Assembly (NCBI RefSeq): GCF_022832375.1
Contig: NZ_JALHLG010000044.1
Span: 1 to 53,812, forward strand
DNA from: Novosphingobium beihaiense
GTDB taxonomy: Bacteria > Pseudomonadota > Alphaproteobacteria > Sphingomonadales > Sphingomonadaceae
Direction of reading: 5' to 3'
DNA: 53,812 nucleotides
A program made the translations under genes and the position numbers. Below are positions 32,470-49,187 of the stretch, in pieces. The notes under the pieces are model-generated. The model saw only the letters and a list, made by a program, of their open reading frames with translations. It searched no databases and had not been told where the DNA came from. Every line of letters begins with the position of its first letter. Within the stretch, counting starts at the first letter, position 1.

Positions 32470-32715
32470 CTATTCGCCCGCAGCTTCCTGATACCCCAGC
32501 AGATCGCCGGGCTGGCAATCCAGCTCCCGGCAGATCGCCTCCAGCGTCGAAAAGCGGATCGCCTTGGCCTTGCCGGTCTTGAGGATCGAGAGATTGGCCA
32601 GCGTGATGCCGATCCGCTCGGCCAGTTCGGTGAGCGTCATACGGCGGGCGTAGAGCAGGTCGTCAAGCTTCACCACGATCCGGGTTCCTTCCGCTTCGGT
32701 GCCGTCCGCGCCCAT
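32470..32715 (-). CDS. Short Xre-type HTH regulator (YozG-like)
   Basis: An 81-aa protein that is nearly all one helix-turn-helix of the HTH_26 type: LDDLLYARRMTLTELAERIG, then NLSILKTGKAKAIRFSTLEA and CRELDCQPGDLL. Such small regulators are commonly encoded next to DUF2975 membrane proteins. The ATG overlaps the upstream stop by one base (TGATG). The frame continues upstream through the DUF2975 gene but that part is a shadow. It probably represses its own operon through the palindromes at 34038-34089. Confidence 0.85.
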   Translation of the reverse strand: MGADGTEAEGTRIVVKLDDLLYARRMTLTELAERIGITLANLSILKTGKAKAIRFSTLEAICRELDCQPGDLLGYQEAAGE

Positions 32716-33272
32716 CACACGGTTCCTTCGACTTCGTCCTGCAGGCGGTTGCCATGCCGGAACACACGGGCCAGCACGAACAGCACCAGCGCAAAAGCCA
32801 GGGTATTGCCGCCACCGAGATCGACGGAAATGTCGAACCCGTTGATCGTGCCGCCCACCGGCACGTCCAGCCAGCGCGCGATCCAGCCGATCGCCCAGAG
32901 TTCGGCGACGCGCCAGCCCAGCCGCTCGATACGCCGGGCATTGGCGCGCTCGAAGGGATTGCGCGCGGCCACGCTGGCAACGATCTGGAGCACATTGCCG
33001 ATCCCGCCCGCGATCACCGAGAGCGCCACCAGCGCGAAAATCATCGCCGCGACCGGGTCCCAGGCCGGATCGGACAGGGCATGACCGATCGGCGAGGCCG
33101 TGGTCATCGTCACTACCAGACCGGCGAAAGCCGCCGCCATCGTCACGCCCACGCCGATGAGAGCCGCCACCAGAACCACGACGGCTGCGACGAGCAGCGG
33201 GTCCTGCAGGCTCCGGCACCAGGTCTCGCCCGAAGGGGTGCGCTCGAAGAGAAAGCTCAATCCCAGCGTCAT
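32715..33272 (-). CDS. DUF2975 membrane protein (second copy)
   Basis: A 185-aa protein with four predicted helices: near residues 25-55, 72-98, 122-137 and 155-172. Cytoplasmic segments include NPFERANARRIERLGW and the end ARVFRHGNRLQDEVEGTV, typical of DUF2975. It resembles its upstream neighbour (NARRLTRMAW and ARVFRKGAEMRAELEGTV), so the two are likely diverged duplicates. Start and stop codons overlap those of both neighbours, so the three genes are translationally coupled. Function of DUF2975 is unknown. Confidence 0.82.
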   Translation of the reverse strand: MTLGLSFLFERTPSGETWCRSLQDPLLVAAVVVLVAALIGVGVTMAAAFAGLVVTMTTASPIGHALSDPAWDPVAAMIFALVALSVIAGGIGNVLQIVASVAARNPFERANARRIERLGWRVAELWAIGWIARWLDVPVGGTINGFDISVDLGGGNTLAFALVLFVLARVFRHGNRLQDEVEGTV

Positions 33273-33823
33273 TACACGGTTCCTTCCAGTTCGGCGCGCA
33301 TCTCGGCTCCTTTGCGGAACACGCGGGCAAGGATGAAGAGAATCAGGACGAGCAGCAGGCCGTTGCCATCGAAACTGGCACCGCCCTGACCGCCGAACGG
33401 GTCGGCCTCCGTACCCTCGGTAACATTGTGGATCCACAGGGCGATGCCGCCGATCGGCAGGCTCGCGAACTGGACGGCCAGCGTGAGCCACGCCATCCGC
33501 GTCAGCCGCCGGGCATTGTCCGGCACGAAAGGATCGCCCTGACCCACGGTATCGACGATCTGCTTGAGCAGCTGGAACACGCGGAACAGCAAAGCCAGCA
33601 GAACCGCGCCCAGCAGGCAGGCCGCCATAACGAGGCCGACGAACTGCATGAGCGGCAGGCCGGGCGCATCCTTCAGCAGATCGGCGGCGATGTGATCGCG
33701 CATGAAGAAGACGGTGGGCACCGCCAGCAGACAGGCCAGTGCGCTGAGGGCCATGACTCCCATCAGGAACCACAGGATGCCCTTGGCCACGGCCAGCAAC
33801 GGATCTTGCCTGATGGATGTCAT
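33272..33823 (-). CDS. DUF2975 membrane protein (first copy)
   Basis: A 183-aa four-helix protein. The ATG at 33823 is preferred to a GTG at 33841 because GGAGG lies 7 nt upstream. Conserved DUF2975 elements are GDPFVPDNARRLTRMAW between helices 2 and 3 and the C-terminal ARVFRKGAEMRAELEGTV. It shares its last residues (LEGTV / VEGTV) with the second copy. Lies 14 bp after a small exported protein and before the second copy with a one-base overlap (TAATG). Confidence 0.82.
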   Translation of the reverse strand: MTSIRQDPLLAVAKGILWFLMGVMALSALACLLAVPTVFFMRDHIAADLLKDAPGLPLMQFVGLVMAACLLGAVLLALLFRVFQLLKQIVDTVGQGDPFVPDNARRLTRMAWLTLAVQFASLPIGGIALWIHNVTEGTEADPFGGQGGASFDGNGLLLVLILFILARVFRKGAEMRAELEGTV

Positions 33824-33837
33824 GCCCCGGCCTCCCG

Positions 33838-34005
33838 TCACATCAGCGCCGGGACGAAAGCGCCCGGCGAGGTCACGACCACGACCGCCGGAGCGGTTGC
33901 CGCCGGGCGCACCGCGACGGTGGGAAGCCAGAAAGCCGTCGTGGCTGCGAGCGCCAGGACAACAGCGAAGGGGCGAAAGCCGCCCCGGGCCTTTTGCAGT
34001 GTCAT
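33838..34005 (-). CDS. 55-aa small exported or membrane protein
   Basis: From the ATG at 34005 (GGAG 8 nt upstream) the protein has a basic N-terminus (MTLQKARGGFRP), one hydrophobic helix (FAVVLALAATTAFWL) and a hydrophobic Pro/Ala/Val tail. It could be a signal peptide with a short mature part or a single-span protein. Starts further upstream would lie almost on the promoter -10 box. First gene of the DUF2975-HTH operon; no family recognised. Confidence 0.5.
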   Translation of the reverse strand: MTLQKARGGFRPFAVVLALAATTAFWLPTVAVRPAATAPAVVVVTSPGAFVPALM

Positions 34006-34027
34006 TTCACGTTCTCCGATATGCGTC

Positions 34028-34089
34028 ATATCGAAATTCAATAAGGGCGAGTCGCCTTATTGTCAAACGATAATATCGAAAAACGATAT
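34028..34089 (-). promoter_or_regulatory. Promoter and palindromic operators of the DUF2975-HTH operon
   Basis: On the minus strand a -35 TTGACA (complement of 34061-34066) and a -10 TATTGA (complement of 34038-34043) are spaced by 17 bp. The spacer and -10 overlap an inverted repeat, ATAAGG (34041-34046) and CCTTAT (34055-34060). Just upstream is an 11-bp palindrome CGATAATATCG (34068-34078) with further half sites ATATCG (34028-34033) and CGATAT (34084-34089). These look like binding sites for a dimeric regulator such as the HTH protein of this operon. Confidence 0.65.
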
Positions 34090-34187
34090 TGCCCAGATCG
34101 ATCTACGGAAAATGTCTCCTCTGCGGGTGGCGCTGCGGCGCAGGCGCTCCCGGGCGCTCCCGGGCGCCGCACGGCCTGTAGGGCGGT

Positions 34188-34216
34188 TTGACACGGCAGG
34201 GGCGGGCTTCTATATG
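34188..34216 (+). promoter_or_regulatory. Promoter of rpoB-rpoC
   Basis: TTGACA (34188-34193) and TATATG (34211-34216) are spaced by exactly 17 bp on the plus strand. They are followed by a leader of about 265 nt before rpoB, in which I see no gene. The match to the sigma-70 consensus is the best in this gap. The leader may hold regulatory structure that I could not define. Confidence 0.7.
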
Positions 34217-34485
34217 CGGCCCCTGCTCGGCGCTTCGAGCAAGGCGGGTCCATGCGCGGGGACACGCTCAGGAAGGAAGCGATCCGGGTGTCCATCTGAC
34301 GCATGAGGCTGCAGGCCGCATCGAACCCTTTCCGAAGGGATTCCTTGCATGCCGGCGGCCTTTTGGTGCTTCGGGTGATCCGCTTTTCCGGCGGAGGAAT
34401 CGTTCTCGCGACGACGAAATTTATCAAGGACCCTTCATCGCGAATCGGTCCTTCCGATCAAGAAGCGAAGAGGCAACAGACCCAC

Positions 34486-38643
<4,158 letters not shown>

Positions 38644-38713
38644 CAAGGACAGGGCGGCGGCGCCGCCCTCCCTTTCCGCTCCGACGAATTCACCCTTCAA
38701 TGGGAATTGAACT

Positions 38714-42997
<4,284 letters not shown>

Positions 42998-43026
42998 GCC
43001 TCCCGCACCATCGCAGCGAAACGAAG

Positions 43027-43058
43027 AGCCCCGCCGGAACGATCCGGCGGGGCTTTTT
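43027..43058 (+). terminator. Intrinsic terminator of rpoB-rpoC
   Basis: AGCCCCGCCGGA (43027-43038) pairs perfectly with TCCGGCGGGGCT (43043-43054) around an ACGA loop, with a T-run to 43058. Confidence 0.92.
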
Positions 43059-43154
43059 GCATGCCTCGGCCGTTTCCGCCCAGGATGGTTACCGGCTGGT
43101 AGGAACTTGTCCGCTATAGGCGGTGTTCCTCATTGGGAACTGAAGCTGGCAAAG

Positions 43155-45356
43155 ATGGCTTGGAATATCGCGCGCATCGCCAAAAGGAGCGCGCCGCGCA
43201 GCAACGGCGAATTTACGGCGCAATCGGCCATGTCGTCTGCGCAAGCCTTGTCCTTCTGCCGGATCGTCGAGAACCTCGATGGCATCGGCTTCTGGTCCAC
43301 GGACACGGACGGTAACGTCCTGCACCTCTCCGGCAAGGCGATGACCCGCCTGCCCGATCCGGGTTCGGCATTCGGGCAGCCGCTGACCGCGCTGTTCATG
43401 CAGATCGACGATGCGGGCGAAAGCGGGCGCAGCCTGCGCTTCGCCCTGTCGCGCCGTTCCCGCTTCGAACGGCTTGCGGTCTGCACCGGGCAGGAGGAAA
43501 ACCGGCGCTGGTGGCTGCTGTCGGGAGAAGCCCAGTTCGACAATGCGCAGCACTTCACCGGCTTTTCCGGCATCTGTTCCGAAATCACCGACGACCGCCG
43601 TATTGCCGAGGAAAACGCCAAGGCGGCGATGCACGATCCGCTGACCGGCCTGCTCAACCGGCGGCAGATGACGCGCAAGATCGAACGCACGCTGAGCGCC
43701 TACCGCCCGCACAAGCGCCCCTGCGCGACGCTGCTGATCGACCTCGACCGTTTCAAGCAGGTCAACGATACGCTGGGCCACTCGGCAGGCGACGCCCTGC
43801 TCAAGCAGGTCTCCGAGCGGCTGCTGACGATCCTGAAAGACCCCGAGACGGTCTGCCGCCTGGGCGGCGACGAATTCCAGGTGCTGCTGCCCGATGTCGA
43901 GGACCGCGGCGATCTCGGCAACCTGGCAGAGCGCATCATCGCCATGATCTCGCAACCCTATTCGGTCGAAGGCAGCCGCTGCATTATCGGCGCCTCTGTG
44001 GGAATCGCCATCAGTCCGTTCGACGGCACCGAAACCGACGAACTCCTGCGCAATGCCGACCTGGCGCTCTATGCCGCCAAGCACGGCGGACGCGGCGCCT
44101 TCCGCTTCTTCTCGCGCGAACTGCTGACTGCGGCCGAGGACCGGCGCCAGCTTGAGGAAGACCTGCACGACGCCATCAATCGCGGCGAGTTCGTACTGCA
44201 CTATCAGCCCATCGTGCAATGCAGCACCCATGCCGTAACCGGCGCCGAAGCGCTGATCCGTTGGAACCACCCGGAACAGGGCCAGATCAGCCCTTCACTG
44301 TTCATCCCGATCGCCGAGGAATCGGCCCTGATCCGCCGCATCGGCGACTGGGTTCTGCGCACCGCCTGCATGGAGGCCGCGCAATGGCCACGCGCGCTGC
44401 GGGTCGCCGTGAACATCTCCCCCACCCATTTCAGCGATCCCGGCTTTCCAGCCTCGGTGACGCAGGCCCTCGCCGCCTCCGGCCTCGATCCGGACCGGCT
44501 CGAACTGGAAATCACCGAAGGCGTGTTCCTGGCGCAGGGCGACGAGGCCGATGCGCGTTTCAAGACCCTCAAAGCGCTGGGCGTGCGCCTCGCGCTCGAC
44601 GATTTCGGCACCGGCTATTCCTCACTCGGCTATCTCAAGAGCGCGCCGTTCGACAAGATCAAGATCGACCAGAGCTTCGTCAAAGGCGCGACCCAGACCG
44701 GATCGCGCAACCGGGCCATCATCGCCGCCATCGTCGCCCTGGCGCAGGCGCTGGAGATGGAGACCACTGCCGAAGGCATCGAGACACACGATCAGCTCGA
44801 TCTCATGCGCGAACTGGGCGTCAGCCAGGTGCAAGGCTACATCTATTCGCGCCCGCTGCAGCCCGAAGCCTTCCTCGACGGCGCACGCCAGACCGACTGG
44901 GGCATCGAGCCCGAGGGCCCGGCATGCCAGCGGCAGGACCGCGTTTCGCTGTTCCGCTGGATCGGTGCCATTCACGAGGACTTCTACTACCCGGTCGTAC
45001 TGCGCAATCTCTCGACCACCGGTGCGCTGATCGAGGGGCTGGAGGATGTCCCCGTCGGCACCCGCTTCGTGGTCTATTTTGGCGAGGGACAGCTCGAAGT
45101 CGCGACCGTCCGCCGCATCACCGGCGACAAGCTCGGGCTCGAATTCGACAAGACGCTGGTGAACGACGGCACCGGCGGCCTGTGCACCCGCACCCGGATC
45201 TCGCCCTATGACCTGATCAGCGCCGGTCTGCCGCCAGATTTCGAAGCGAGCACGATCCGCACGCCGATCGGTCCGCGCGACGGCAAGGTCTGCGTCCCGG
45301 CCTTCACCTCCACTATCGGGCGCAAGGCGATCTGGGGCACCCAGGGCACGAGTTGA
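43155..45356 (+). CDS. PAS-GGDEF-EAL-PilZ cyclic-di-GMP protein
   Basis: A cytoplasmic protein of about 733 aa with no membrane helix. The N-terminal sensor is PAS-like (IVENLDGIGFWSTDTDGNVL). A GGDEF domain with intact CRLGGDEFQVL (about residue 236) follows, without an RxxD inhibitory site. The EAL domain has AEALIRW (about 365), EITEG and LDDFGTGYSS. The C-terminal PilZ domain (about 595-672) has RQDRVSLFR and NLSTTGALIEG, the RxxxR and N-x-S-x-x-G c-di-GMP-binding motifs. It can thus sense, make, break and bind c-di-GMP. The start is uncertain: a TTG at 43107 is in frame, and the site before the ATG at 43155 is weak. Confidence 0.88.
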   Translation: MAWNIARIAKRSAPRSNGEFTAQSAMSSAQALSFCRIVENLDGIGFWSTDTDGNVLHLSGKAMTRLPDPGSAFGQPLTALFMQIDDAGESGRSLRFALSRRSRFERLAVCTGQEENRRWWLLSGEAQFDNAQHFTGFSGICSEITDDRRIAEENAKAAMHDPLTGLLNRRQMTRKIERTLSAYRPHKRPCATLLIDLDRFKQVNDTLGHSAGDALLKQVSERLLTILKDPETVCRLGGDEFQVLLPDVEDRGDLGNLAERIIAMISQPYSVEGSRCIIGASVGIAISPFDGTETDELLRNADLALYAAKHGGRGAFRFFSRELLTAAEDRRQLEEDLHDAINRGEFVLHYQPIVQCSTHAVTGAEALIRWNHPEQGQISPSLFIPIAEESALIRRIGDWVLRTACMEAAQWPRALRVAVNISPTHFSDPGFPASVTQALAASGLDPDRLELEITEGVFLAQGDEADARFKTLKALGVRLALDDFGTGYSSLGYLKSAPFDKIKIDQSFVKGATQTGSRNRAIIAAIVALAQALEMETTAEGIETHDQLDLMRELGVSQVQGYIYSRPLQPEAFLDGARQTDWGIEPEGPACQRQDRVSLFRWIGAIHEDFYYPVVLRNLSTTGALIEGLEDVPVGTRFVVYFGEGQLEVATVRRITGDKLGLEFDKTLVNDGTGGLCTRTRISPYDLISAGLPPDFEASTIRTPIGPRDGKVCVPAFTSTIGRKAIWGTQGTS

Positions 45357-45480
45357 GCGCACTTCACGCACGAGCCCCTCTCTCGACCGGCAGCGGACAC
45401 GGATCGACAAGTGGCGTGGGCTTTTCGCACGCAGGCGCCTATCTGCGCTTTACCCCCCATCCCGCAAGGTTCGAACCGGA

Positions 45481-45591
45481 ATGATCCCCCCTGAATCGAA
45501 AGTCACCCACGCCGCCATGGCCTCGGTCATCGGCATGAGCGCTTTCGTGATCTGGTCCGGCCTTGCGGGACTGGCGGGCTGCTTCGCCTGA
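45481..45591 (+). CDS. Possible 36-aa single-span membrane peptide
   Basis: From the ATG at 45481: MIPPESKVTHAAMASVIGMS, then AFVIWSGLAGLAGCFA and stop. The peptide is mostly one hydrophobic helix. AAGG lies 11 nt before the ATG, which is a long spacing. The 257-bp gap between the c-di-GMP gene and the protease gene holds no other candidate. Could be chance. Confidence 0.35.
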   Translation: MIPPESKVTHAAMASVIGMSAFVIWSGLAGLAGCFA

Positions 45592-45613
45592 ACCGGCTCC
45601 CCGCGCAGGCCAG

Positions 45614-46141
45614 TCAGCCTCCGCCCAGGGTCATCCGGTCGCCAGCAATGCTCACGCTGGGTATGCGGGCAAGAAACGACTGGCCGAGCAGCGACACGCC
45701 CAGCCCCTTGGGAACGATCACCGCGCTGACACCGCGGGCGCCATAGGCCCCAAGTTCAACATGCTCCAGCCGCACCGGCACGCCATAGACGATGCCGCTG
45801 GCGCCTTGCCCCACCGGGCGCAGCTCCGAGGGATCCCAGTGCAGGCCGATGGCTTGGGCATCCGCCCCGGTGAGCGCGATCATCGAGGCGCCGGTGTCGA
45901 TCAGGAACCGGGTCGAATGGGCATTGATATCCGCCCGTGCATAGAAATGCCCGTCGCTCTGGCGGGAAAGGACGGTTTCGTCCGCAACCGCCGCAGCGGC
46001 GGCGCGGGTTCCCGCCTGGCCGCTGCCGGGCGCCGCCTCGGCCGGTTTGGGTGCGGTCTGCGGGGAGACCGTAAGGTCCGGAGCGAACCAGCCGATACCG
46101 GCGGCGGCAGCGATCAGCAGGATGAGAGGGCCCATGCGCAT
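45614..46141 (-). CDS. Retropepsin-like aspartic protease, membrane-anchored
   Basis: A 175-aa protein with one N-terminal helix (GPLILLIAAAAGIGWF), a linker of about 40 residues and a single retropepsin-like domain. It has the catalytic DTGAS in FLIDTGASMIALT and a second hydrophobic loop (VSLLGQSFLARIP). As in the TIGR02281 group, it should act as a homodimer in the periplasm. The ATG at 46141 is preferred to a TTG two codons earlier. The natural substrate of these clan AA proteases is unknown. Confidence 0.85.
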   Translation of the reverse strand: MRMGPLILLIAAAAGIGWFAPDLTVSPQTAPKPAEAAPGSGQAGTRAAAAAVADETVLSRQSDGHFYARADINAHSTRFLIDTGASMIALTGADAQAIGLHWDPSELRPVGQGASGIVYGVPVRLEHVELGAYGARGVSAVIVPKGLGVSLLGQSFLARIPSVSIAGDRMTLGGG

Positions 46142-46175
46142 GGGCAAAGCCTACGCCCGATTCGCTTAGGTGCGG

Positions 46176-46886
46176 TTAAAGATCGGGCGGCGCGTAGCCA
46201 TGATGGACCGCAGTGCCCACGATGGCGGCCATTGCCCCCACCAGCAGCGCATCGAACGTCATGAGCGCCCAAACCACGGGTGCCGCTTTGCCGAAAGCCC
46301 AGACGTGATCGGCCTGATGCAGGATCTGCAAGGGGACAGCCGCCAGCATCGTGAATGCGAAAATGCGCAACCCCTTGCCCCAGCCATGGCGAAAGACGCC
46401 AGCCAGCGTGGCATCCCGGTCTCCCAGCAGGCCCGCCATGACCAGCACCATGACCGGGATCGTCGCCAGCAGCGTCACCAGACTGACCGCAAGGTAGATT
46501 GCCGGTGGCAACCCCAGTCCCGGCAACATCGGAATCGAGAGGATCAATGTCAGTGCCATGCCCAGGCAGAACGGGCGCCATGCGACCGTAGCAAAGCTCC
46601 ACCAGGCCCTTCCCGCGGCCCGGTTCGCCCAGAACCGCGACGCCAGAAGCATGGACAGCCACACGGCGGCGATCTTGGGATAACCAAAGGCCATGCGCTG
46701 CGGATCGAACGCCAGGGCCTTGAAACTCTCCCGGCTAGCCAGCAAGCCGATCCGGATTTCCACCACATGCTGCGCAAATTCGAACACGGCCGCCAGCAAG
46801 GGGATCGCAGGCGCCAGCCAGAACAAGCTGACACCGTCACACAGGCAGACGAGGAAGCGCCGCAGCTCCCTGCCCAGAGCCTTCAC
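46176..46886 (-). CDS. Polytopic membrane protein of unknown function
   Basis: A 236-aa protein with about five helices, among them LFWLAPAIPLLAAVFEFA, LGMALTLILSIPML, IYLAVSLVTLLATIPVMVLV and WALMTFDALLVGAMAAIV. A conserved-looking amphipathic loop with RHGWGKGLRIFAF lies before the last two helices. The GTG start overlaps the ispG stop (GTGA), so it is co-translated with ispG. I do not recognise a family; the protein may belong to a group conserved in sphingomonads. Confidence 0.65.
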   Translation of the reverse strand: MKALGRELRRFLVCLCDGVSLFWLAPAIPLLAAVFEFAQHVVEIRIGLLASRESFKALAFDPQRMAFGYPKIAAVWLSMLLASRFWANRAAGRAWWSFATVAWRPFCLGMALTLILSIPMLPGLGLPPAIYLAVSLVTLLATIPVMVLVMAGLLGDRDATLAGVFRHGWGKGLRIFAFTMLAAVPLQILHQADHVWAFGKAAPVVWALMTFDALLVGAMAAIVGTAVHHGYAPPDL

Positions 46887-48004
46887 TCGGCGGCCTCAGC
46901 CACTTCTGCCGCTTCGATCTCGGCGGCTTTGGCTTCCACCAGCGCGACGATGTGATCGAGCATGTCCTCGCTCTGGACGTGATGATCGGTCACGCCCGAA
47001 AGATAGACCATGTGCTTGCCGTTGCCACCGCCGGTAAGGCCGATATCGGTCTCGCGCGCTTCGCCGGGGCCATTGACCACGCAGCCCAGCACCGAAAGCG
47101 AGAGCGGGGTCTTGATGTGCTGCAAGCGGGCCTCCAGCGCCTCCACCGTGCGGATCACATCGAAACCCTGCCGCGCGCAGGAGGGGCAGGAGACGACGCG
47201 CACGCCGCGCGTGCGCAGGCCCAGCGCCTTCAGGATCTCGAAGCCGACGCGCACTTCCTCTTCCGGCTCGGCCGAGAGCGAGACGCGCAAGGTGTCGCCA
47301 ATCCCGGCCCACAGCATGTTGCCGATGCCGATGGCGCTCTTCACGGTGCCGCCGATCAGCCCGCCCGCCTCGGTGATGCCCAGATGCAGCGGGCAATCCA
47401 CGGCATCGGCCAGTCCCTGATAGGCCGCGACCGCCAGGAACACGTCGCTGGCCTTCACGGCCACCTTGTATTCGTGGAAATCGTGGTCCTGCAGCAGCTT
47501 GATGTGATCGAGGGCGGATTCGACCAGCGCTTCGGGGCATGGCTCGCCGTATTTTTCGAGCAGATCCTTCTCAAGGCTGCCTGCATTGACGCCGATGCGG
47601 ATCGCGCAGCCATTGGCCTTGGCCGCGCGCACCACTTCGGCCACGCGTTCGTCCGAGCCGATATTGCCGGGGTTGATGCGCAGGCAGGCCGCGCCTGCAT
47701 CGGCGGCTTCGAGCGCGCGCTTGTAGTGGAAATGGATGTCGGCGATCAGCGGCACTTGCGCCGCCTTCACGATCTCGCGCAGCGCCGCCGTGCTTTCCAC
47801 ATCGGGGCAGGAGACGCGAATCAGGTCCGCCCCGGCATCCTCGCAGCGGCGGATCTGGCCGATCGTCGCCTTCGCGTCGGAGGTGGGGGTATTGGTCATG
47901 GTCTGCACCGTGATCGGGGCATCGCCGCCGACGGGCACGCTGCCGACCATGATCTGCCGGCTCTTGCGGCGCTCGATATCGCGCCAGGGTCTGATCGAGG
48001 ACAT
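46883..48004 (-). CDS. ispG: 4-hydroxy-3-methylbut-2-enyl diphosphate synthase
   Basis: A 373-aa [4Fe-4S] enzyme of the MEP isoprenoid pathway that converts methylerythritol cyclodiphosphate to HMBPP. The ATG at 48004 (MSSIRPWRDIERRKSR) is chosen for family length; the frame runs further upstream without conserved residues. The TIM-barrel part has GSVPVGGDAPITVQTMTNT. The C-terminal cluster Cys are in CPSCARQGFD and LGCVVNGPGEA. It is followed by a membrane protein gene with a 4-bp overlap. Confidence 0.97.
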   Translation of the reverse strand: MSSIRPWRDIERRKSRQIMVGSVPVGGDAPITVQTMTNTPTSDAKATIGQIRRCEDAGADLIRVSCPDVESTAALREIVKAAQVPLIADIHFHYKRALEAADAGAACLRINPGNIGSDERVAEVVRAAKANGCAIRIGVNAGSLEKDLLEKYGEPCPEALVESALDHIKLLQDHDFHEYKVAVKASDVFLAVAAYQGLADAVDCPLHLGITEAGGLIGGTVKSAIGIGNMLWAGIGDTLRVSLSAEPEEEVRVGFEILKALGLRTRGVRVVSCPSCARQGFDVIRTVEALEARLQHIKTPLSLSVLGCVVNGPGEARETDIGLTGGGNGKHMVYLSGVTDHHVQSEDMLDHIVALVEAKAAEIEAAEVAEAAE

Positions 48005-48079
48005 GGCGCCCCTATAGGCGCTTGGCGTGACGGTTTGAAGCCGGTTTGCGCCCGCCTGTTTTTCGGGCATGCAGGGGGC

Positions 48080-49090
48080 ATGAACGAGACGGTCCCGACA
48101 GACGAGAGCGACGAGGCCCTGCCGCTGCTGTTCGGCCGCGTGCTCGACGGCAAGGGCGGCGGGCGGCCGATCGGATGGGCAGACGTGCCGCATTGGCAGC
48201 CTGCACAGCCGGGCGAAGTGCTGTGGGTCCATCTGCTGCGCACACACGAAGGCGTCCAGCAATGGCTGCAGGATTGCCTCCGCATCCCCGAGCCCACCGC
48301 CGAACTGCTGACCAGCGATGCCACCCGCCCGCGCGCATTCCGCGACGGGAACACGCTTGTCGCCACTCTGCGCGGCATCAACTTCAATCCCGGTGCCGAG
48401 CCGGAAGACATGCTTTCGATGCAGCTATGGAGCGACGGCAGGCGAATCGTCACTTTGCGGCGCATGCCGCTGCAGACCCCGCGCATGACCTGCAACGAAG
48501 TCGATGCCGGAACCGGGCCGGTCGATGTCGGCTCGCTGATCACCTCGCTCACCGAACACCTGATCGACCGCATGAGCCACTCGATCATCGACATGAACGA
48601 GGCGATAGACGAACTGGAAGAGGGCGATCCGGAAGACGATACCGACGCCGTGCTGAGCAAGATCGCCACGATCCGGCGCAATTGCCTTGGCCTCAAGCGC
48701 CATATGTCCCCCCAGCACGAAGCCTTGCTGGCGATTGCCAACAACGCGCCCGATTGGTTCGAGGATCACGACCGGCGCGAGATCGCCGAGACCATCGACC
48801 GGCTGCGGCGTTATCTGGACGATCTCGACATCAGCAAGGAAAGCGCGCTGGTGCTGCAGGACGACATCCGCGCCCGCGCCGCCGCCAGCACCGAGCGCAC
48901 GCAGAACATGCTGACGATCGTCGCGGGCATTTTCCTGCCGCTGAGCTTCATCACTGGCCTCTTGGGCATCAATGTGGGCGATATCCCGCTCACCAGCCCG
49001 GGCAGCCACGGGTTCTGGATCATCGTTGGCCTGTGCTTCGTCCTCTTCGCGCTCGAACTGCTGATCGCCAAGAAGCTCAAGTGGTTCTGA
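48080..49090 (+). CDS. zntB: CorA/ZntB-family divalent cation transporter
   Basis: A 336-aa protein with a large cytoplasmic N-terminal domain and two C-terminal helices (LTIVAGIFLPLSFITGLLGI and GFWIIVGLCFVLFALELLIA). The pore signature is GINVG, the ZntB form of the GMN motif. Such proteins form pentamers and carry Zn2+ in or out. The ATG at 48080 follows a G-rich stretch. It is divergent from ispG with a 75-bp gap. The ion cannot be proven from sequence. Confidence 0.88.
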   Translation: MNETVPTDESDEALPLLFGRVLDGKGGGRPIGWADVPHWQPAQPGEVLWVHLLRTHEGVQQWLQDCLRIPEPTAELLTSDATRPRAFRDGNTLVATLRGINFNPGAEPEDMLSMQLWSDGRRIVTLRRMPLQTPRMTCNEVDAGTGPVDVGSLITSLTEHLIDRMSHSIIDMNEAIDELEEGDPEDDTDAVLSKIATIRRNCLGLKRHMSPQHEALLAIANNAPDWFEDHDRREIAETIDRLRRYLDDLDISKESALVLQDDIRARAAASTERTQNMLTIVAGIFLPLSFITGLLGINVGDIPLTSPGSHGFWIIVGLCFVLFALELLIAKKLKWF

Positions 49091-49130
49091 CACGGCGACT
49101 GCAAGCAGCCAGCTGAAAAGGAGGGGCAAA

Positions 49131-49153
49131 CATCCTTCGACAAGCTCAGGATG
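49131..49153. repeat. Sphingomonad-type dispersed palindrome
   Basis: CATCCT (49131-49136) and AGGATG (49148-49153) pair around TCGACAAGCTC between convergent genes. The sequence TCCTTCGACAAGCTCAGGAT is like a dispersed repeat that I know from sphingomonad genomes. A related copy lies in 53487-53600. Confidence 0.6.
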
Positions 49154-49187
49154 AGCGGGCTCCGATTCAGGCCTCAGGTCTGTCGCG

